Source: Bacteroidota bacterium (GTDB lineage Bacteria; Bacteroidota; Bacteroidia; Chitinophagales; Chitinophagaceae). Taken from it: DNA of 64,000 nt. The stretch lies in contig JADJSG010000011.1 in the NCBI GenBank assembly GCA_016711825.1, positions 124,001 to 188,000 of the forward strand, in the 5' to 3' direction. A model generated the notes under the pieces. The model saw only the letters and a program-made list of their open reading frames with translations, was not told the origin of the DNA and made no database searches. Every line of letters starts with the position of its first letter. Within the stretch, counting starts at the first letter, position 1. The position numbers were made by a program, and so were the translations under genes. Of this stretch, positions 1 to 9,600 are shown in pieces.

Positions 1-195
1 TATGCGTATCCTCCCAATAAAATAGGCATTTACAATCTGATTGGCAATGTGTGCGAATACAATAGTGATGGTACAATACTAGGAGGTAGCTGGGATCAAA
101 CATTCAGGGAATGTAGTGTAAACCAAACTCAACAATATTCCTTACCCAATCTGCATGTAGGTTTTAGGATTGTCAAAGAAATCATTAAGAAATAA
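1..195 (+). CDS. C-terminal end of a formylglycine-generating-enzyme (FGE/SUMF1-like) domain protein, partial
   Basis: The first 64 codons are open from the window edge to a TAA at 193-195, so the 5' part of the gene lies outside. The visible residues carry the usual end of an FGE-sulfatase/SUMF1 fold: an 'IYNLIGNVCEY' segment, then 'GGSWDQ', then 'HVGFRIVKE' just before the stop. In characterised relatives this domain oxidises a sulfatase cysteine or acts as a C-type-lectin-like binding fold. In Bacteroidota it also occurs in gliding and secretion proteins (GldK/GldJ). The visible part cannot separate these roles. A hairpin plus T-run follows about 60 bp downstream, so this is probably the last gene of its transcript. 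Confidence 0.75.
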   Translation, partial: YAYPPNKIGIYNLIGNVCEYNSDGTILGGSWDQTFRECSVNQTQQYSLPNLHVGFRIVKEIIKK

Positions 196-256
196 GTTAT
201 TGGTGTTTTGATAAGCTACTGTGTACTAATATAAAATATTAATATATGTTGTGGAT

Positions 257-294
257 GGGTTGAATATTTGGGTATTAAAATGTCAACCCTTTTA
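257..294 (+). terminator. Probable Rho-independent terminator after the FGE-like gene
   Basis: A 7-bp perfect inverted repeat (GGGTTGA at 257-263, TCAACCC at 283-289) is followed directly by TTTT. The loop is long (about 19 nt), which makes it a weaker candidate. It lies between the FGE-like gene and the oppositely oriented Nudix gene, where a terminator is expected. Confidence 0.45.
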
Positions 295-305
295 TAATGC
301 TAATT

Positions 306-911
306 TTATTTTGCCAATGCTAAAATATCTTTGATCGATTCGTAGGTATTTTTTAATTGGAAATTGATATTCTTTTTATTAATCCAAACTGCTTTTTTAA
401 TACCCTCCTCTATTTGAGGTTTGAGAAATTTATCTTCACTATGCATCAAATACCAAGTAGTTTCTTTAAATACAAATACATTTTCAAGATAAATATGGTA
501 TGTTTTTGTTAAGGGACCCAGCATTTCCAACTGTTGAATACCAGTCTCTTCAATCACCTCTCTCAATGCACAAGCCGCAATATCTTCACCTTCTTCCAAT
601 TTCCCTTTAGGCAAATCCCATTTATTTCTGCGATAAATAAACAAATATTCATTCTGATGATTCATCACGAGTCCACCACCCGCTTTGATTACTTTAAAAG
701 TTTGCGATATTATTTGCATAGACGTTTCTTCATTTCCAACAATTACCAGATGTTCAATTTCTGAAATCATGAGTAAATCAATGCCTTGTTGCAGTTTTTG
801 TGGGTTAAACCGATAAAGGACCAATGCATTATTGATTGGATATCTGCGTTGTAAATCATTGTAATTATCAGTTAGAAAAATACATTTGTTATTAAATTCA
901 ATTTTGGTCAT
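306..911 (-). CDS. NUDIX hydrolase
   Basis: A 201-residue protein. The Nudix box is clear in the middle (about residues 100-122): a Gly-Lys-Leu-Glu-Glu-Gly lead-in followed by 'REVIEETG', which supplies the metal-binding glutamates of the GX5EX7REUXEEXGU pattern. Family members hydrolyse nucleoside diphosphates linked to another moiety. The substrate is not evident here. About 70 residues of uncharacterised N-terminal sequence precede the Nudix fold, longer than in minimal MutT proteins. The start codon is 51 bp from the divergent pyrE start, so the two genes share a short promoter region. A nucleotide-pool role beside pyrE is only inference. Confidence 0.88.
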   Translation of the reverse strand: MTKIEFNNKCIFLTDNYNDLQRRYPINNALVLYRFNPQKLQQGIDLLMISEIEHLVIVGNEETSMQIISQTFKVIKAGGGLVMNHQNEYLFIYRRNKWDLPKGKLEEGEDIAACALREVIEETGIQQLEMLGPLTKTYHIYLENVFVFKETTWYLMHSEDKFLKPQIEEGIKKAVWINKKNINFQLKNTYESIKDILALAK

Positions 912-923
912 AATTGATAATCA

Positions 924-955
924 TTTGTTTTATTAGGTTACTTAAAGTAGGTTTG
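924..955 (+). promoter_or_regulatory. Bacteroidota-type promoter of pyrE
   Basis: TTG at 925-927 and TAGGTTTG at 948-955 match the Bacteroidota -33 (TTG) and -7 (TAnnTTTG) boxes, 20 nt apart. The expected start site falls at about 960-962, directly next to the ATG at 963, which implies an almost leaderless transcript. Confidence 0.6.
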
Positions 956-962
956 CGCTACT

Positions 963-1601
963 ATGAATAGAGAATTTGCAGTAGCAGAAAAACTTTTACA
1001 AATAAACGCAGTAAAATTAAATCTTCAAAATCCATTTACCTGGGCAAGTGGGTGGAAAAGCCCTATTTATTGCGATAATAGAAAAATACTATCCTATCCA
1101 CATGTTAGGGATTTTATAAAAAGCGAAATGACCAATACTGTTTTTACTGAGTTTCCTGATGCGGAAGTAATTGCAGGCGTAGCCACAGCGGGCATTCCAC
1201 ATGGTGTATTGGTGGCTGATTTGCTTACATTACCCTTTGTATATGTAAGATCAAAACCTAAGGAACATGGCATGGGTAATCAAATTGAAGGTGTACTTGA
1301 ACCAGGAAAAAAAGTTGTGGTGATTGAAGATTTGATTAGTACGGGGATGAGCAGTATGCAAGCGGTGGAGGCTTTACAACAAGCTGGTGCTGAAATCATA
1401 GGTATTTGTAGTGTTTTTAATTATGGATTTGATGTCGCAAAAGATTTATTTGCATCCAAGCAGATCAAAATGATTAGTTTGAGTAATTACGACGCATTGG
1501 TATCACTTGCTTTAGAAAAAAATATCATTGATAAAGCTGATGAAAGTCTACTCAAGGAATGGCGTGTAAGTCCTTCAAGCTGGGGACAAAAATCATTGTA
1601 A
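963..1601 (+). CDS. pyrE: Orotate phosphoribosyltransferase
   Basis: A 212-residue enzyme of de novo pyrimidine synthesis that transfers ribose-5-phosphate from PRPP to orotate, giving OMP. The PRPP-binding motif 'VVVIEDLISTGMSS' (about residues 118-131) is the type I phosphoribosyltransferase signature. The catalytic-loop region 'YVRSKPKEHGMGNQIEG' precedes it with the Lys and His expected in PyrE. The N-terminus ('TWASGWKSPIYCDNR') matches the family substrate hood. Length is normal. It is divergent from the Nudix gene and has its own promoter ending only a few bases before the ATG. Confidence 0.97.
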   Translation: MNREFAVAEKLLQINAVKLNLQNPFTWASGWKSPIYCDNRKILSYPHVRDFIKSEMTNTVFTEFPDAEVIAGVATAGIPHGVLVADLLTLPFVYVRSKPKEHGMGNQIEGVLEPGKKVVVIEDLISTGMSSMQAVEALQQAGAEIIGICSVFNYGFDVAKDLFASKQIKMISLSNYDALVSLALEKNIIDKADESLLKEWRVSPSSWGQKSL

Positions 1602-1641
1602 AAGAGCCCTTTAAATTGACTGTTTTTTCATTTAAAAAAAC

Positions 1642-1677
1642 TTTAACGCCCATATTATTTTAGTGTTTATACTTTTG
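1642..1677 (+). promoter_or_regulatory. Putative promoter of the MoxR/Bat-like locus
   Basis: TACTTTTG at 1670-1677 fits the Bacteroidota -7 box TAnnTTTG, about 22 bp upstream of the MoxR ATG. The -33 position has only a weak TTT-rich match near 1642, so the -7 element carries the call. Confidence 0.45.
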
Positions 1678-1699
1678 GGCTCAGAAAATTTTTTTTTAT

Positions 1700-2701
1700 A
1701 TGGAAAATACCACTGTTGATATCAGACAGCTCAATGAAAGAATTAACCAAAAAAGTAGTTTTATAGATTTACTCAACTTAGAAATAGGCAAATCAATTGT
1801 TGGTCAGAAATATATGATTGAGAGACTATTGATTGGCCTTTTAGCACAAGGACATGTGTTGTTAGAAGGGGTGCCAGGTCTCGCAAAAACACTCGCTATA
1901 AAATCATTGGCGCAAGCAATCAATGGCAAGTTTTCACGCATCCAATTTACACCAGATTTATTGCCAGCTGATGTGGTTGGCACAATGATTTATAATCAAC
2001 AACAAAATCAATTTCAAGTACGAAAAGGCCCCATTTTTGCTAATTTTGTTTTGGCAGATGAAATCAACCGCGCCCCTGCAAAAGTACAAAGTGCTTTATT
2101 AGAAGCGATGCAAGAAAAACAAATCACATTAGGTGAGCATACCTTTAAGCTTGAAGAACCTTTTCTTGTGTTGGCCACACAAAATCCGATTGAACAAGAA
2201 GGTACCTACACACTTCCTGAAGCGCAAGTAGATCGTTTTATGTTAAAAATTGTGGTTGGATATCCAGAAAAAGAAGAAGAGCGGTTTATTATTCGTCAAA
2301 ACATCAATCCACAAGCACAACATAAAATTAATCAGGTAGTTACTCCACAGGAAATACTTGAAGCAAGAGATTTAGTACGTGAAGTATACATGGATGAAAA
2401 AATTGAAAAGTATATTTTAGATATCGTTTTTGCATCTCGCGAACCAGAAGCATATAAACTGTCAAAATTAAAGCCCCTTATCAGTTATGGTGCCTCGCCT
2501 CGTGCAAGTATCAATCTCGCATTGGCTTCAAAAGCCTATGCATTTATAAAAAGACGGGGATATGTAATACCAGAAGACGTGAGGGCAGTTTGTATGGATG
2601 TGATGCGCCATAGAGTAGGAATTACCTATGAAGCAGAAGCTGAAAATATGACAAGCGAGATGATCGTCAATGAAATTTTAAACGCAGTTGAGGTTCCTTA
2701 A
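1700..2701 (+). CDS. MoxR-family AAA+ ATPase
   Basis: A 333-residue AAA+ protein. Walker A 'GVPGLAKT' is at residues 57-64 and Walker B 'FVLADE' ends at about residue 121. The sensor segment 'LATQNP' and the C-terminal AAA lid domain follow. MoxR ATPases act as chaperones for metal insertion or assembly of complexes containing von Willebrand A (VWA) domains. Here it is the first gene of a locus with DUF58, a BatD/DUF4381-like membrane protein and a BatA-like VWA protein, the usual Bat (Bacteroides aerotolerance) partners. A 131-bp gap separates it from the DUF58 gene. Confidence 0.95.
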   Translation: MENTTVDIRQLNERINQKSSFIDLLNLEIGKSIVGQKYMIERLLIGLLAQGHVLLEGVPGLAKTLAIKSLAQAINGKFSRIQFTPDLLPADVVGTMIYNQQQNQFQVRKGPIFANFVLADEINRAPAKVQSALLEAMQEKQITLGEHTFKLEEPFLVLATQNPIEQEGTYTLPEAQVDRFMLKIVVGYPEKEEERFIIRQNINPQAQHKINQVVTPQEILEARDLVREVYMDEKIEKYILDIVFASREPEAYKLSKLKPLISYGASPRASINLALASKAYAFIKRRGYVIPEDVRAVCMDVMRHRVGITYEAEAENMTSEMIVNEILNAVEVP

Positions 2702-2832
2702 AAAAAAGTATAGAATGATTGAAAATGCAGTCAGCCTCTTCAATCAAAAAAATTGCACCTGCAATCATAAAGAAAATATTTGTTCAACATTTATTAATCA
2801 ACTATCAATCAATAATATCAATAAGTAAATAA

Positions 2833-3702
2833 GTGACCACTTCAGAAATTCTAAAGAAAGTACGAACCATTGAGATTAAAACCAAAGGGTTAAGTAACCA
2901 ACTTTTTGGGGGTGAGTATCATAGTGCCTTTAAAGGCCGGGGTATGAGTTTTAGTGAAGTGAGGGAGTATGCTTTTGGCGATGATGTCAGAACCATTGAC
3001 TGGAATGTCACAGCTCGATTTAATACACCTTATATAAAAGTATTTGAAGAAGAAAGAGAGTTAACGCTGATGCTGCTGGTTGATATCAGTGCCAGTTCAT
3101 TATTTGGTACAAGCAGGCAAAGTAAAAGAGATTTGATTACTGAGATATGTGCCGTTTTGGCTTTTAGCGCCATCAGTAATAATGACAAAGTAGGTGTCGT
3201 TTTTTTTAGTGACAATATCGAAAAATACATACCTCCTAAAAAAGGGAAGTCGCATATATTATACATTATCAGAGAATTAATTACCATGCAACCTCATAGA
3301 AATGCCCAAACGAATATTGCTGTGGTACTTAAATTTTTAAATAATATCATGAAAAAAAGAACAATTACTTTTTTAATGTCCGATTTTGTAAGTACTAACT
3401 ACAAACCCGCCTTGCAAATAGCTTCGAAAAAACATGATTTAGTAGGTGTGCATATTTATGATGCCTGTGATGAATCACTCCCTGATGTGGGTATTATGCA
3501 AATTGAAGACAGTGAAACACACACTTATCAATGGGTTGACACTTCTTCTTCAGCGTTTCAAAAACAATATAAAAATCAATTTGATGAAATTGTAAAAAAA
3601 ACAAAAAGCGATTTTGCCACAAGTGGTGCCTCTTTAGTTTCTGTTAGAACAGATGCCGATTATGTGAAAAAACTTCATTTATTTTTTAACAGCAGAAGAT
3701 AA
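2833..3702 (+). CDS. DUF58 domain protein of the MoxR/Bat locus
   Basis: A 289-residue protein with a GTG start; the first in-frame ATG would remove conserved N-terminal sequence. The conserved DUF58 block is present at residues 35-62 ('GRGMSFSEVREYAFGDDVR', then 'IDWNVTAR'). It is followed by a VWA-like beta-alpha fold with a degenerate MIDAS sequence 'LLVDISAS'. No signal peptide or membrane segment is apparent, so it is probably cytoplasmic. It ends 5 bp before the next gene, indicating co-transcription. DUF58 proteins almost always accompany MoxR ATPases; the biochemical role is unproven. Confidence 0.92.
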   Translation: MTTSEILKKVRTIEIKTKGLSNQLFGGEYHSAFKGRGMSFSEVREYAFGDDVRTIDWNVTARFNTPYIKVFEEERELTLMLLVDISASSLFGTSRQSKRDLITEICAVLAFSAISNNDKVGVVFFSDNIEKYIPPKKGKSHILYIIRELITMQPHRNAQTNIAVVLKFLNNIMKKRTITFLMSDFVSTNYKPALQIASKKHDLVGVHIYDACDESLPDVGIMQIEDSETHTYQWVDTSSSAFQKQYKNQFDEIVKKTKSDFATSGASLVSVRTDADYVKKLHLFFNSRR

Positions 3703-3707
3703 GTTCT

Positions 3708-4667
3708 ATGAAAAAAAATCTCTTTATATTTTTGTTGGGCGTTTGTATTTTTTTAATCCATAAAAAAACCTATTCGCAAAAAATAAATGCCCATGTAGAT
3801 ACTTCTTCTATTTTAATTGGAGATGCCATCCATTTAACATTAACAGCAACCTATGACCCAACTCAATTTAAAATACAATTCCCATCAATTGAAGACACAT
3901 TTAATCATTTTGAAGTCATAGAAAGAAACAAAATAGACACAGTATTTGGAAGAGAAAATAATATCTATACACAAAAGATATGTATCACCAATTTCGATTC
4001 TGGGGTATGGGTAATTCCCCCTTTTTCATTTAATATCAAACCACTTCAAGGTAAAGAATCCTTTAGTTTAAATACAGATTCGTTTCAAATAAATGTCAAC
4101 ACCATAAGCATAGATACTTCAAAACCTTTTCAACCCATATTTGGCATCCGTTCGGCATCGATGCCACTTCAACATATAATAATGTATATCGCTGGTGGAA
4201 TCATCGCACTCGGAATACTCATTTTTGTTATTTATTATTTGGTAAAAAAATATAGAAATAAAAATAAACAAGCATCCAATCAGATTCCAGCAATCGTATT
4301 GCCTCCCCATGAAAAAGCATATGCCGCATTGGACGCATTAGAGAATCAAGCCCTTTGGCAAAATGGTCAAGAAAAAGAATATCATACTTTATTAACTGAT
4401 ATTATGCGTACTTATCTTGAAGAACAATTTAGTTTAGATTGTTTTGAAAAGACATCTTCTGAAATCATTGCGCAAGTAAAACGAACTAAGGCACTTTCAA
4501 ACTGTAGACAATATTTAAGACAACTCTTTGAAACAGCCGATATGGTAAAATTTGCAAAAAGCAAACCTACACCCGAACAACATATTGATAGTTTAAAAAT
4601 AGCTCGACTTGTAATAACAGAATCGTATAAAAAAATAAAACCAATAGAAGAACCATTGACTAAATAA
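3708..4667 (+). CDS. Small BatD/DUF4381-like membrane protein
   Basis: A 319-residue protein with an N-terminal signal peptide (about residues 1-23). An extracytoplasmic beta-rich segment follows (about 24-145), resembling the first BatD Ig-like domain ('VDTSSILIGDAIHLTLTAT'). One transmembrane helix lies at about 155-176, followed by a basic stop-transfer stretch. The roughly 130-residue cytoplasmic helical domain resembles the DUF4381/BatD tail. It is shorter than canonical BatD (about 550-600 residues), so it looks like a one-domain version. Gaps to its neighbours are 5 and 3 bp, so it sits inside the operon. Family assignment is by pattern and context only. Confidence 0.7.
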   Translation: MKKNLFIFLLGVCIFLIHKKTYSQKINAHVDTSSILIGDAIHLTLTATYDPTQFKIQFPSIEDTFNHFEVIERNKIDTVFGRENNIYTQKICITNFDSGVWVIPPFSFNIKPLQGKESFSLNTDSFQINVNTISIDTSKPFQPIFGIRSASMPLQHIIMYIAGGIIALGILIFVIYYLVKKYRNKNKQASNQIPAIVLPPHEKAYAALDALENQALWQNGQEKEYHTLLTDIMRTYLEEQFSLDCFEKTSSEIIAQVKRTKALSNCRQYLRQLFETADMVKFAKSKPTPEQHIDSLKIARLVITESYKKIKPIEEPLTK

Positions 4668-4670
4668 CAA

Positions 4671-5684
4671 ATGAAATACTTCGATTTTGAACATATCACT
4701 TTTGCGAATCCAATTTTTTTCTGGCTTTTCTTGACGATTCCTGTATTTATTTATTGGTCTTATTTTTATAAAAAAAACCAATATGCATCATTGATTATAA
4801 CTACAAGTCAGTTATTGAAAAAAAATGAAAGTACTTTTAAAATCAGGCTATTGCTTTTTTTACCGGTCCTTAAAATACTTGCTATCATTTTTCTCATCAT
4901 TGCACTAGCACGACCACAAAACAGCAAAGTCAATGAAACCATACAAAATGAGGGATTAGATATTATATTGAGTTTAGATATTTCGGGGAGCATGCTTGCA
5001 CAAGATTTCAAACCCAATAGAATTGAAGCGGCCAAGAAAGTTGCATCAGATTTTATTTTAAACAGACCGACAGATAGAATTGGATTAGTGATATTTTCAG
5101 GTGAAAGTTTTACGCAATGTCCATTAACTACAGATCAAAACGTATTGCTCGAACAAGTTAAAAATATTCGCAGCGGATTGCTTGAAGATGGCACTGCTAT
5201 TGGTATGGGTTTAGCAACCGCAGTGGAGAGACTCAGAAATAGTAAAGCCAAAACAAAAATCATCATTTTAATGACCGATGGTGTCAACAATAGTGGATTA
5301 ATAGACCCTATCACTGCGTTAGAAATTGCAAAAGCATATAAAATAAGGGTATATACCATTGGTGTAGGATCAATGGGCACTGCACCCTACCCTGTTCAAG
5401 ATCAATTGGGAAATACTTCAATGCAACAAATGCCTGTTCAAATAGATGAAGCATTGATGCAAAAGATATCATTAGAAACTGGGGGACAATATTTTAGAGC
5501 TACTGACAATCAATCGCTCGATAAGGTGTATAAAAATATTGATAAGCTTGAAAAAACAAGCATTGAAATTCAAAGCTTCAAAAGATATGCAGAATTATTT
5601 TTTGCGTATGCTTTCATTGGGCTATTACTTTTATTTTTAGAATTTATCCTTAAATATACTTTTTTAAGAAGTATCAATTCATAG
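4671..5684 (+). CDS. BatA-like VWA domain membrane protein
   Basis: A 337-residue protein. Two N-terminal hydrophobic segments are typical of BatA/BatB: 'FANPIFFWLFLTIPVF' at the start and a second at about residues 60-80. A periplasmic-side VWA domain follows with a complete MIDAS motif 'LDISGS' (about 103-108), a conserved Thr in 'TDRIGLVIFSG', and Asp in 'MTDGVNN'. A C-terminal transmembrane helix is at about 308-330. It starts 3 bp after the BatD-like gene. The locus stops here: no BatB, BatC (TPR), full BatD or BatE follows within this window. Confidence 0.9.
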   Translation: MKYFDFEHITFANPIFFWLFLTIPVFIYWSYFYKKNQYASLIITTSQLLKKNESTFKIRLLLFLPVLKILAIIFLIIALARPQNSKVNETIQNEGLDIILSLDISGSMLAQDFKPNRIEAAKKVASDFILNRPTDRIGLVIFSGESFTQCPLTTDQNVLLEQVKNIRSGLLEDGTAIGMGLATAVERLRNSKAKTKIIILMTDGVNNSGLIDPITALEIAKAYKIRVYTIGVGSMGTAPYPVQDQLGNTSMQQMPVQIDEALMQKISLETGGQYFRATDNQSLDKVYKNIDKLEKTSIEIQSFKRYAELFFAYAFIGLLLLFLEFILKYTFLRSINS

Positions 5685-5880
5685 TGTCATATACTTTTAA
5701 AAGTAACCATGTTTAATAATGTTCGTTTAATACCTATGACACATGATAGTACCAATTTCGTTTAAGAGAATTTCAATGTTTGAAGATGTTATTCTGAAAA
5801 TTTTCTGATTAAATGTATTAGGCATAAAAGATTTAAGATTAGTATATATACCCTAGTTCTTCATTCAAATTATTCATTTT

Positions 5881-5986
5881 ATACCAACAACACATGAGAG
5901 TTAGTCAAATTGTTACTAGCTTAAAAGCAATTTGTGTAGGTATTATACCGATATTTTTCAGACTACGTTGTAAATACATTTGGTAT
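5881..5986 (+). repeat. 106-bp intergenic repeat, copy 1 (MITE-like)
   Basis: This sequence is 81% identical (86 of 106 positions, no gaps) to 40145-40250 in the same orientation. It begins ATACCAA and ends TTGGTAT, a perfect 7-bp terminal inverted repeat. Near the middle it holds a small hairpin, GGTAT-T-ATACC. No open frame longer than about 26 codons crosses it. It lies in a 440-bp gene-free stretch (5685-6124) between the Bat-like locus and a small hypothetical gene. The rest of that stretch is AT-rich, with a 12-bp palindrome ACTTTTAAAAGT at 5693-5704 and nothing else recognisable. Confidence 0.7.
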
Positions 5987-6124
5987 TCGTTGGCATAAAA
6001 AAGGAAAAATACTGAATGCATTTGATTGATGTGATTACAAAATAGGACATTCGATAATTAATAAGAAAAATAAATTTGACTGGATATTATTTTATGTTGT
6101 ATCATTAAGATAGATATTTACATT

Positions 6125-6601
6125 ATGCAAACAACTTCACTTTCTGAATTAAAAAAAGAATTATCGATTATGCCTAAAGACATACTTGTAGATGTATGTA
6201 CAAAGTTGATTAGGTTTAAAAAAGAGAATAAGGAATTATTACATTACTTACTTTTTGAGAGTAACAATGAACAAGGTTTTATCAACAATTTAAAACTAGA
6301 AGTAGACATGATGTTTGAAGAAGTAAATACACAAACTGTGTATTGGGCAAAAAAAACAATACGTAAAATATTAAGATGGATTAATAGATATTGTAAATAT
6401 TCAGGATTAGCCACAACATATATAGAATTACTGAGTCACTTTTGTGTACGCATGAAATCATTACCACTTGATTGGTCAGAGAGTAAAGTGCTGTTGAATA
6501 TATACGAAAGTCAAGTTAAAAAAATCAATAAATACATTCTTACCTTACATGAAGATTTACAATACGATTTTAGACTCAAAATGGAGTCGTTGAATTTTTA
6601 A
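6125..6601 (+). CDS. Hypothetical helical protein
   Basis: A 158-residue protein, predicted almost entirely helical and rich in Lys, Leu and Glu, with no signal peptide or membrane segment. The N-terminus ('LSELKKELSIMPKDILVDVC') and overall layout recall small Bacteroidota proteins of the DUF6155 type, but I cannot confirm membership. Codon use matches its neighbours and the ATG follows an AT-rich leader, so it is probably a real gene. Its upstream region contains copy 1 of the 106-bp repeat. Function unknown. Confidence 0.65.
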   Translation: MQTTSLSELKKELSIMPKDILVDVCTKLIRFKKENKELLHYLLFESNNEQGFINNLKLEVDMMFEEVNTQTVYWAKKTIRKILRWINRYCKYSGLATTYIELLSHFCVRMKSLPLDWSESKVLLNIYESQVKKINKYILTLHEDLQYDFRLKMESLNF

Positions 6602-6697
6602 ATCATCAATACATTTGCAAACCAAAGCATATCCTTACTCATAGTACTTTCTTTGTGCTTTTGCTGTAAATGCCACATGCATATCAAATGAATCTCT

Positions 6698-9600
6698 TTA
6701 TCTGACCAGATTGATATCACCCTTTTTAATATAATTTTCGCCGTCTGTAAGACATTTATAACGGAAGATATAATAATACGTATTCATATCACTTGGTTGA
6801 CCTCTGTCGTTACCATCCCATCCTTCTCTGAAGTCATCGGTATACCATATTTTCTTACCCCATCTGTCATATATTTCAAATTGAATGAGTTCAAGGCCTG
6901 AACTTGTAGTGACTTTAAAAACATCATTGTTACCATCTCCATTGGGAGAAAATGCATTGGGTATAAAGACTTCTTCACAACATGGACCTGGGTCAATGAT
7001 TACTGAATCTTTATCTTTACAACCTTTAGAATCTATCACCTCAACAATATATTTTCCATATTGTAAATCAATGGCAATAGAATCAAATTGAGGCGGTGTA
7101 CAACTCCACAAATAAGTAAATGGTGCGGTGCCCCCAACAAGATTTGCTTTAGCCCAACCTTCTTTACCAGTGCCATAACATCCCAGGTCTTTTTTGGTTA
7201 TGTAAATATCCATAGCACCTGATGGCGGAGAAACGGCAAGGGTAGTATCAAATTGACAACCAAGTGAATCTTTGACACTTAATGTATAAATACCTTCATG
7301 CAAATCATTAAACACACCAAAATCATTTACATTCAATCCAGGTCGTAAATAATAAGTATATCCTCCGTTACCACCTGAAGCAGTTGCTACAATTTTTCCA
7401 TCACTATATCCTTTACAATATACTGGATATAAATCTAATTCACTAAAACCTAATTTATCAGGCTGGAGTAAGATGATGCTGGTATCTTTTATACAACCTA
7501 ATGAATCTGTTACAGTTGCTATATAATTGCCACCTGTTATTTGATTAAAAAACCCTGTTGTATTGGTTAATAGCAGCTGATTATTGAGGCAGTATGTTAA
7601 AGATCCAACACCTCCACTTGCTGTCATGTTAATGATACCATTTGCTTCATTCCAACATCTGGGACTTACAAAAGTTATCGGACCAAATACGATTGGTGGA
7701 TTTTCAACAATTGTAATTAAGGTTGAAATACTACAGTTATTTGCATCTGTAGCAATTACTGTATAAACACCCGAAACAAGTGTAGTAAAATTACCAATTG
7801 GATTTTGTATACCTAAATTAGGCTGTAAAGTATAAGCAATAGATCCAGTACCACCAGATGCACTCACGAGTAAAGAACCTGTTGAATCACCAAAACATTT
7901 AATATCTTCATGTACAACATTCTCCCAAATCATCGGAACTGGTTCAGTGATAATAATAGGCTGTATTGAGGTGCTACATTGATTTGAATCAGTTACATTC
8001 ACTGTATATGATCCTACGGAAAGTCCAGTAAATATACCAGTACCATTATTGATATTTAATGGCAAAATGGTAAATAAGTATGGTGTAGTTCCACCATTTG
8101 CACCAATATCTATTTGCCCGTTATTACCACCACTGCACAATATATTTTGAATGTTTAATACAGTAGCTGTCAATGGCAATGGTTCTGTAATTATTACAAT
8201 GGTTGAAATAGAACAGAGGTTAGCATCGGTAATGGTGATGGTGTAATTGTTGATTGGTAAATTATTAAATAATCCATTTCCATTATTGATATTCTGAGGC
8301 AATAAATTATAATTTAATATACCTGTACCACCACTTACGTTTATTTGAATACTACCATTTGAATCGCCATTGCATAGAACATTTGATATATTCAAAGAAT
8401 CTATTAGTAATGGCAATGGATTAATAATTGTCACCGTTGTATCAACTATACAACCATTGGCATCCGTAATTTGAATGGTATAATTGTTTGCAACAAGTGC
8501 ATTGAATATCCCAGTAACATTGGTAATATTGAGTGGTTGTAAATTGTAAGTAAGTACTCCTGTCCCACCTAAAGCATTGATATTGATAGTACCATCATTT
8601 ACATTTGAGCATGTAATGTCAGTATAGGTTAATGTATTGATAGTGATTGCTGTAGGTTCAGCAACAATCAAAGAAGTAGTGAGTGTGCAATTATTTGCAT
8701 CGGTAACTGTTACAGTATAGGTGGCTGCAGTTAAATTATTAAATACCCCCGTGATGTTGTTTTGTGGATTTGGATTCAAATCATAATTTAAAATGCCTGT
8801 ACCTCCTATTGCTTGTACCACAAGACTACCGTTACTGCCATTGTTACAAGTAACATCTGTCACAACAGTACTCGTGAATACAATAGGTTGTGGTTGTGAT
8901 ATAAAAATACTTGATGTTACACTACATCCATTGGCATCTGTGGCTGTGACTGTATAAGTCGTATTGCCCATTAAATTATTAAATATTGTTGGTGGTACAA
9001 AATTGGCAAATGGATTAATGCCATAAGTAATATTACCTGTCCCCCCTGTAGTGCTTACATCAATACTGCCATTATTGGCACCTGAACATAATGCTCCATT
9101 ATTGAGTATATTGGTAAATTGTAACATGGGCGGTTCATTGATAAGTACCACTGTATTCGCACTACAACCATTAGCATCAGTTACTTGCACCGTATAAGTA
9201 AATGCCGTTAAATTGTTATAAAGACCTGTTGCATTTGTAATACCATTGGGTAAAAGCAAATAAGTCATTGGCCCTGCACCATTCGCAGTGACTGCAATGG
9301 CACCATTATTACCACCAAAACATAAGATATCTACCGTATTGTTTAAAGCTATTGTAGGGGCATTTGCTGAAGTTACCGTAAACGTACTTGTCACACTACA
9401 TCCATTGCCATCTGTAACAGTGGCTGTATACACATTGGCACATACACTGGTAAATAAATTATTTGCTTGGAAATTAATATTATCAATACTATACGTATAA
9501 ATACCATTGCCACCTGTAGCAGTAATAGTAGCTGTTCCATCACATCCCGGAACACAGGTCGCATCTGTAACTGCTATGTTTGTAATCACAGGTGATGGTG

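Noticed and set aside
2731..2754. Short match of 2731-2754 to 53451-53474 (shared TCAGCCTCTT and following bases)
   Set aside because: About 21 of 24 bases match, but in 64 kb of AT-rich sequence several such matches are expected by chance, and the flanks do not align.
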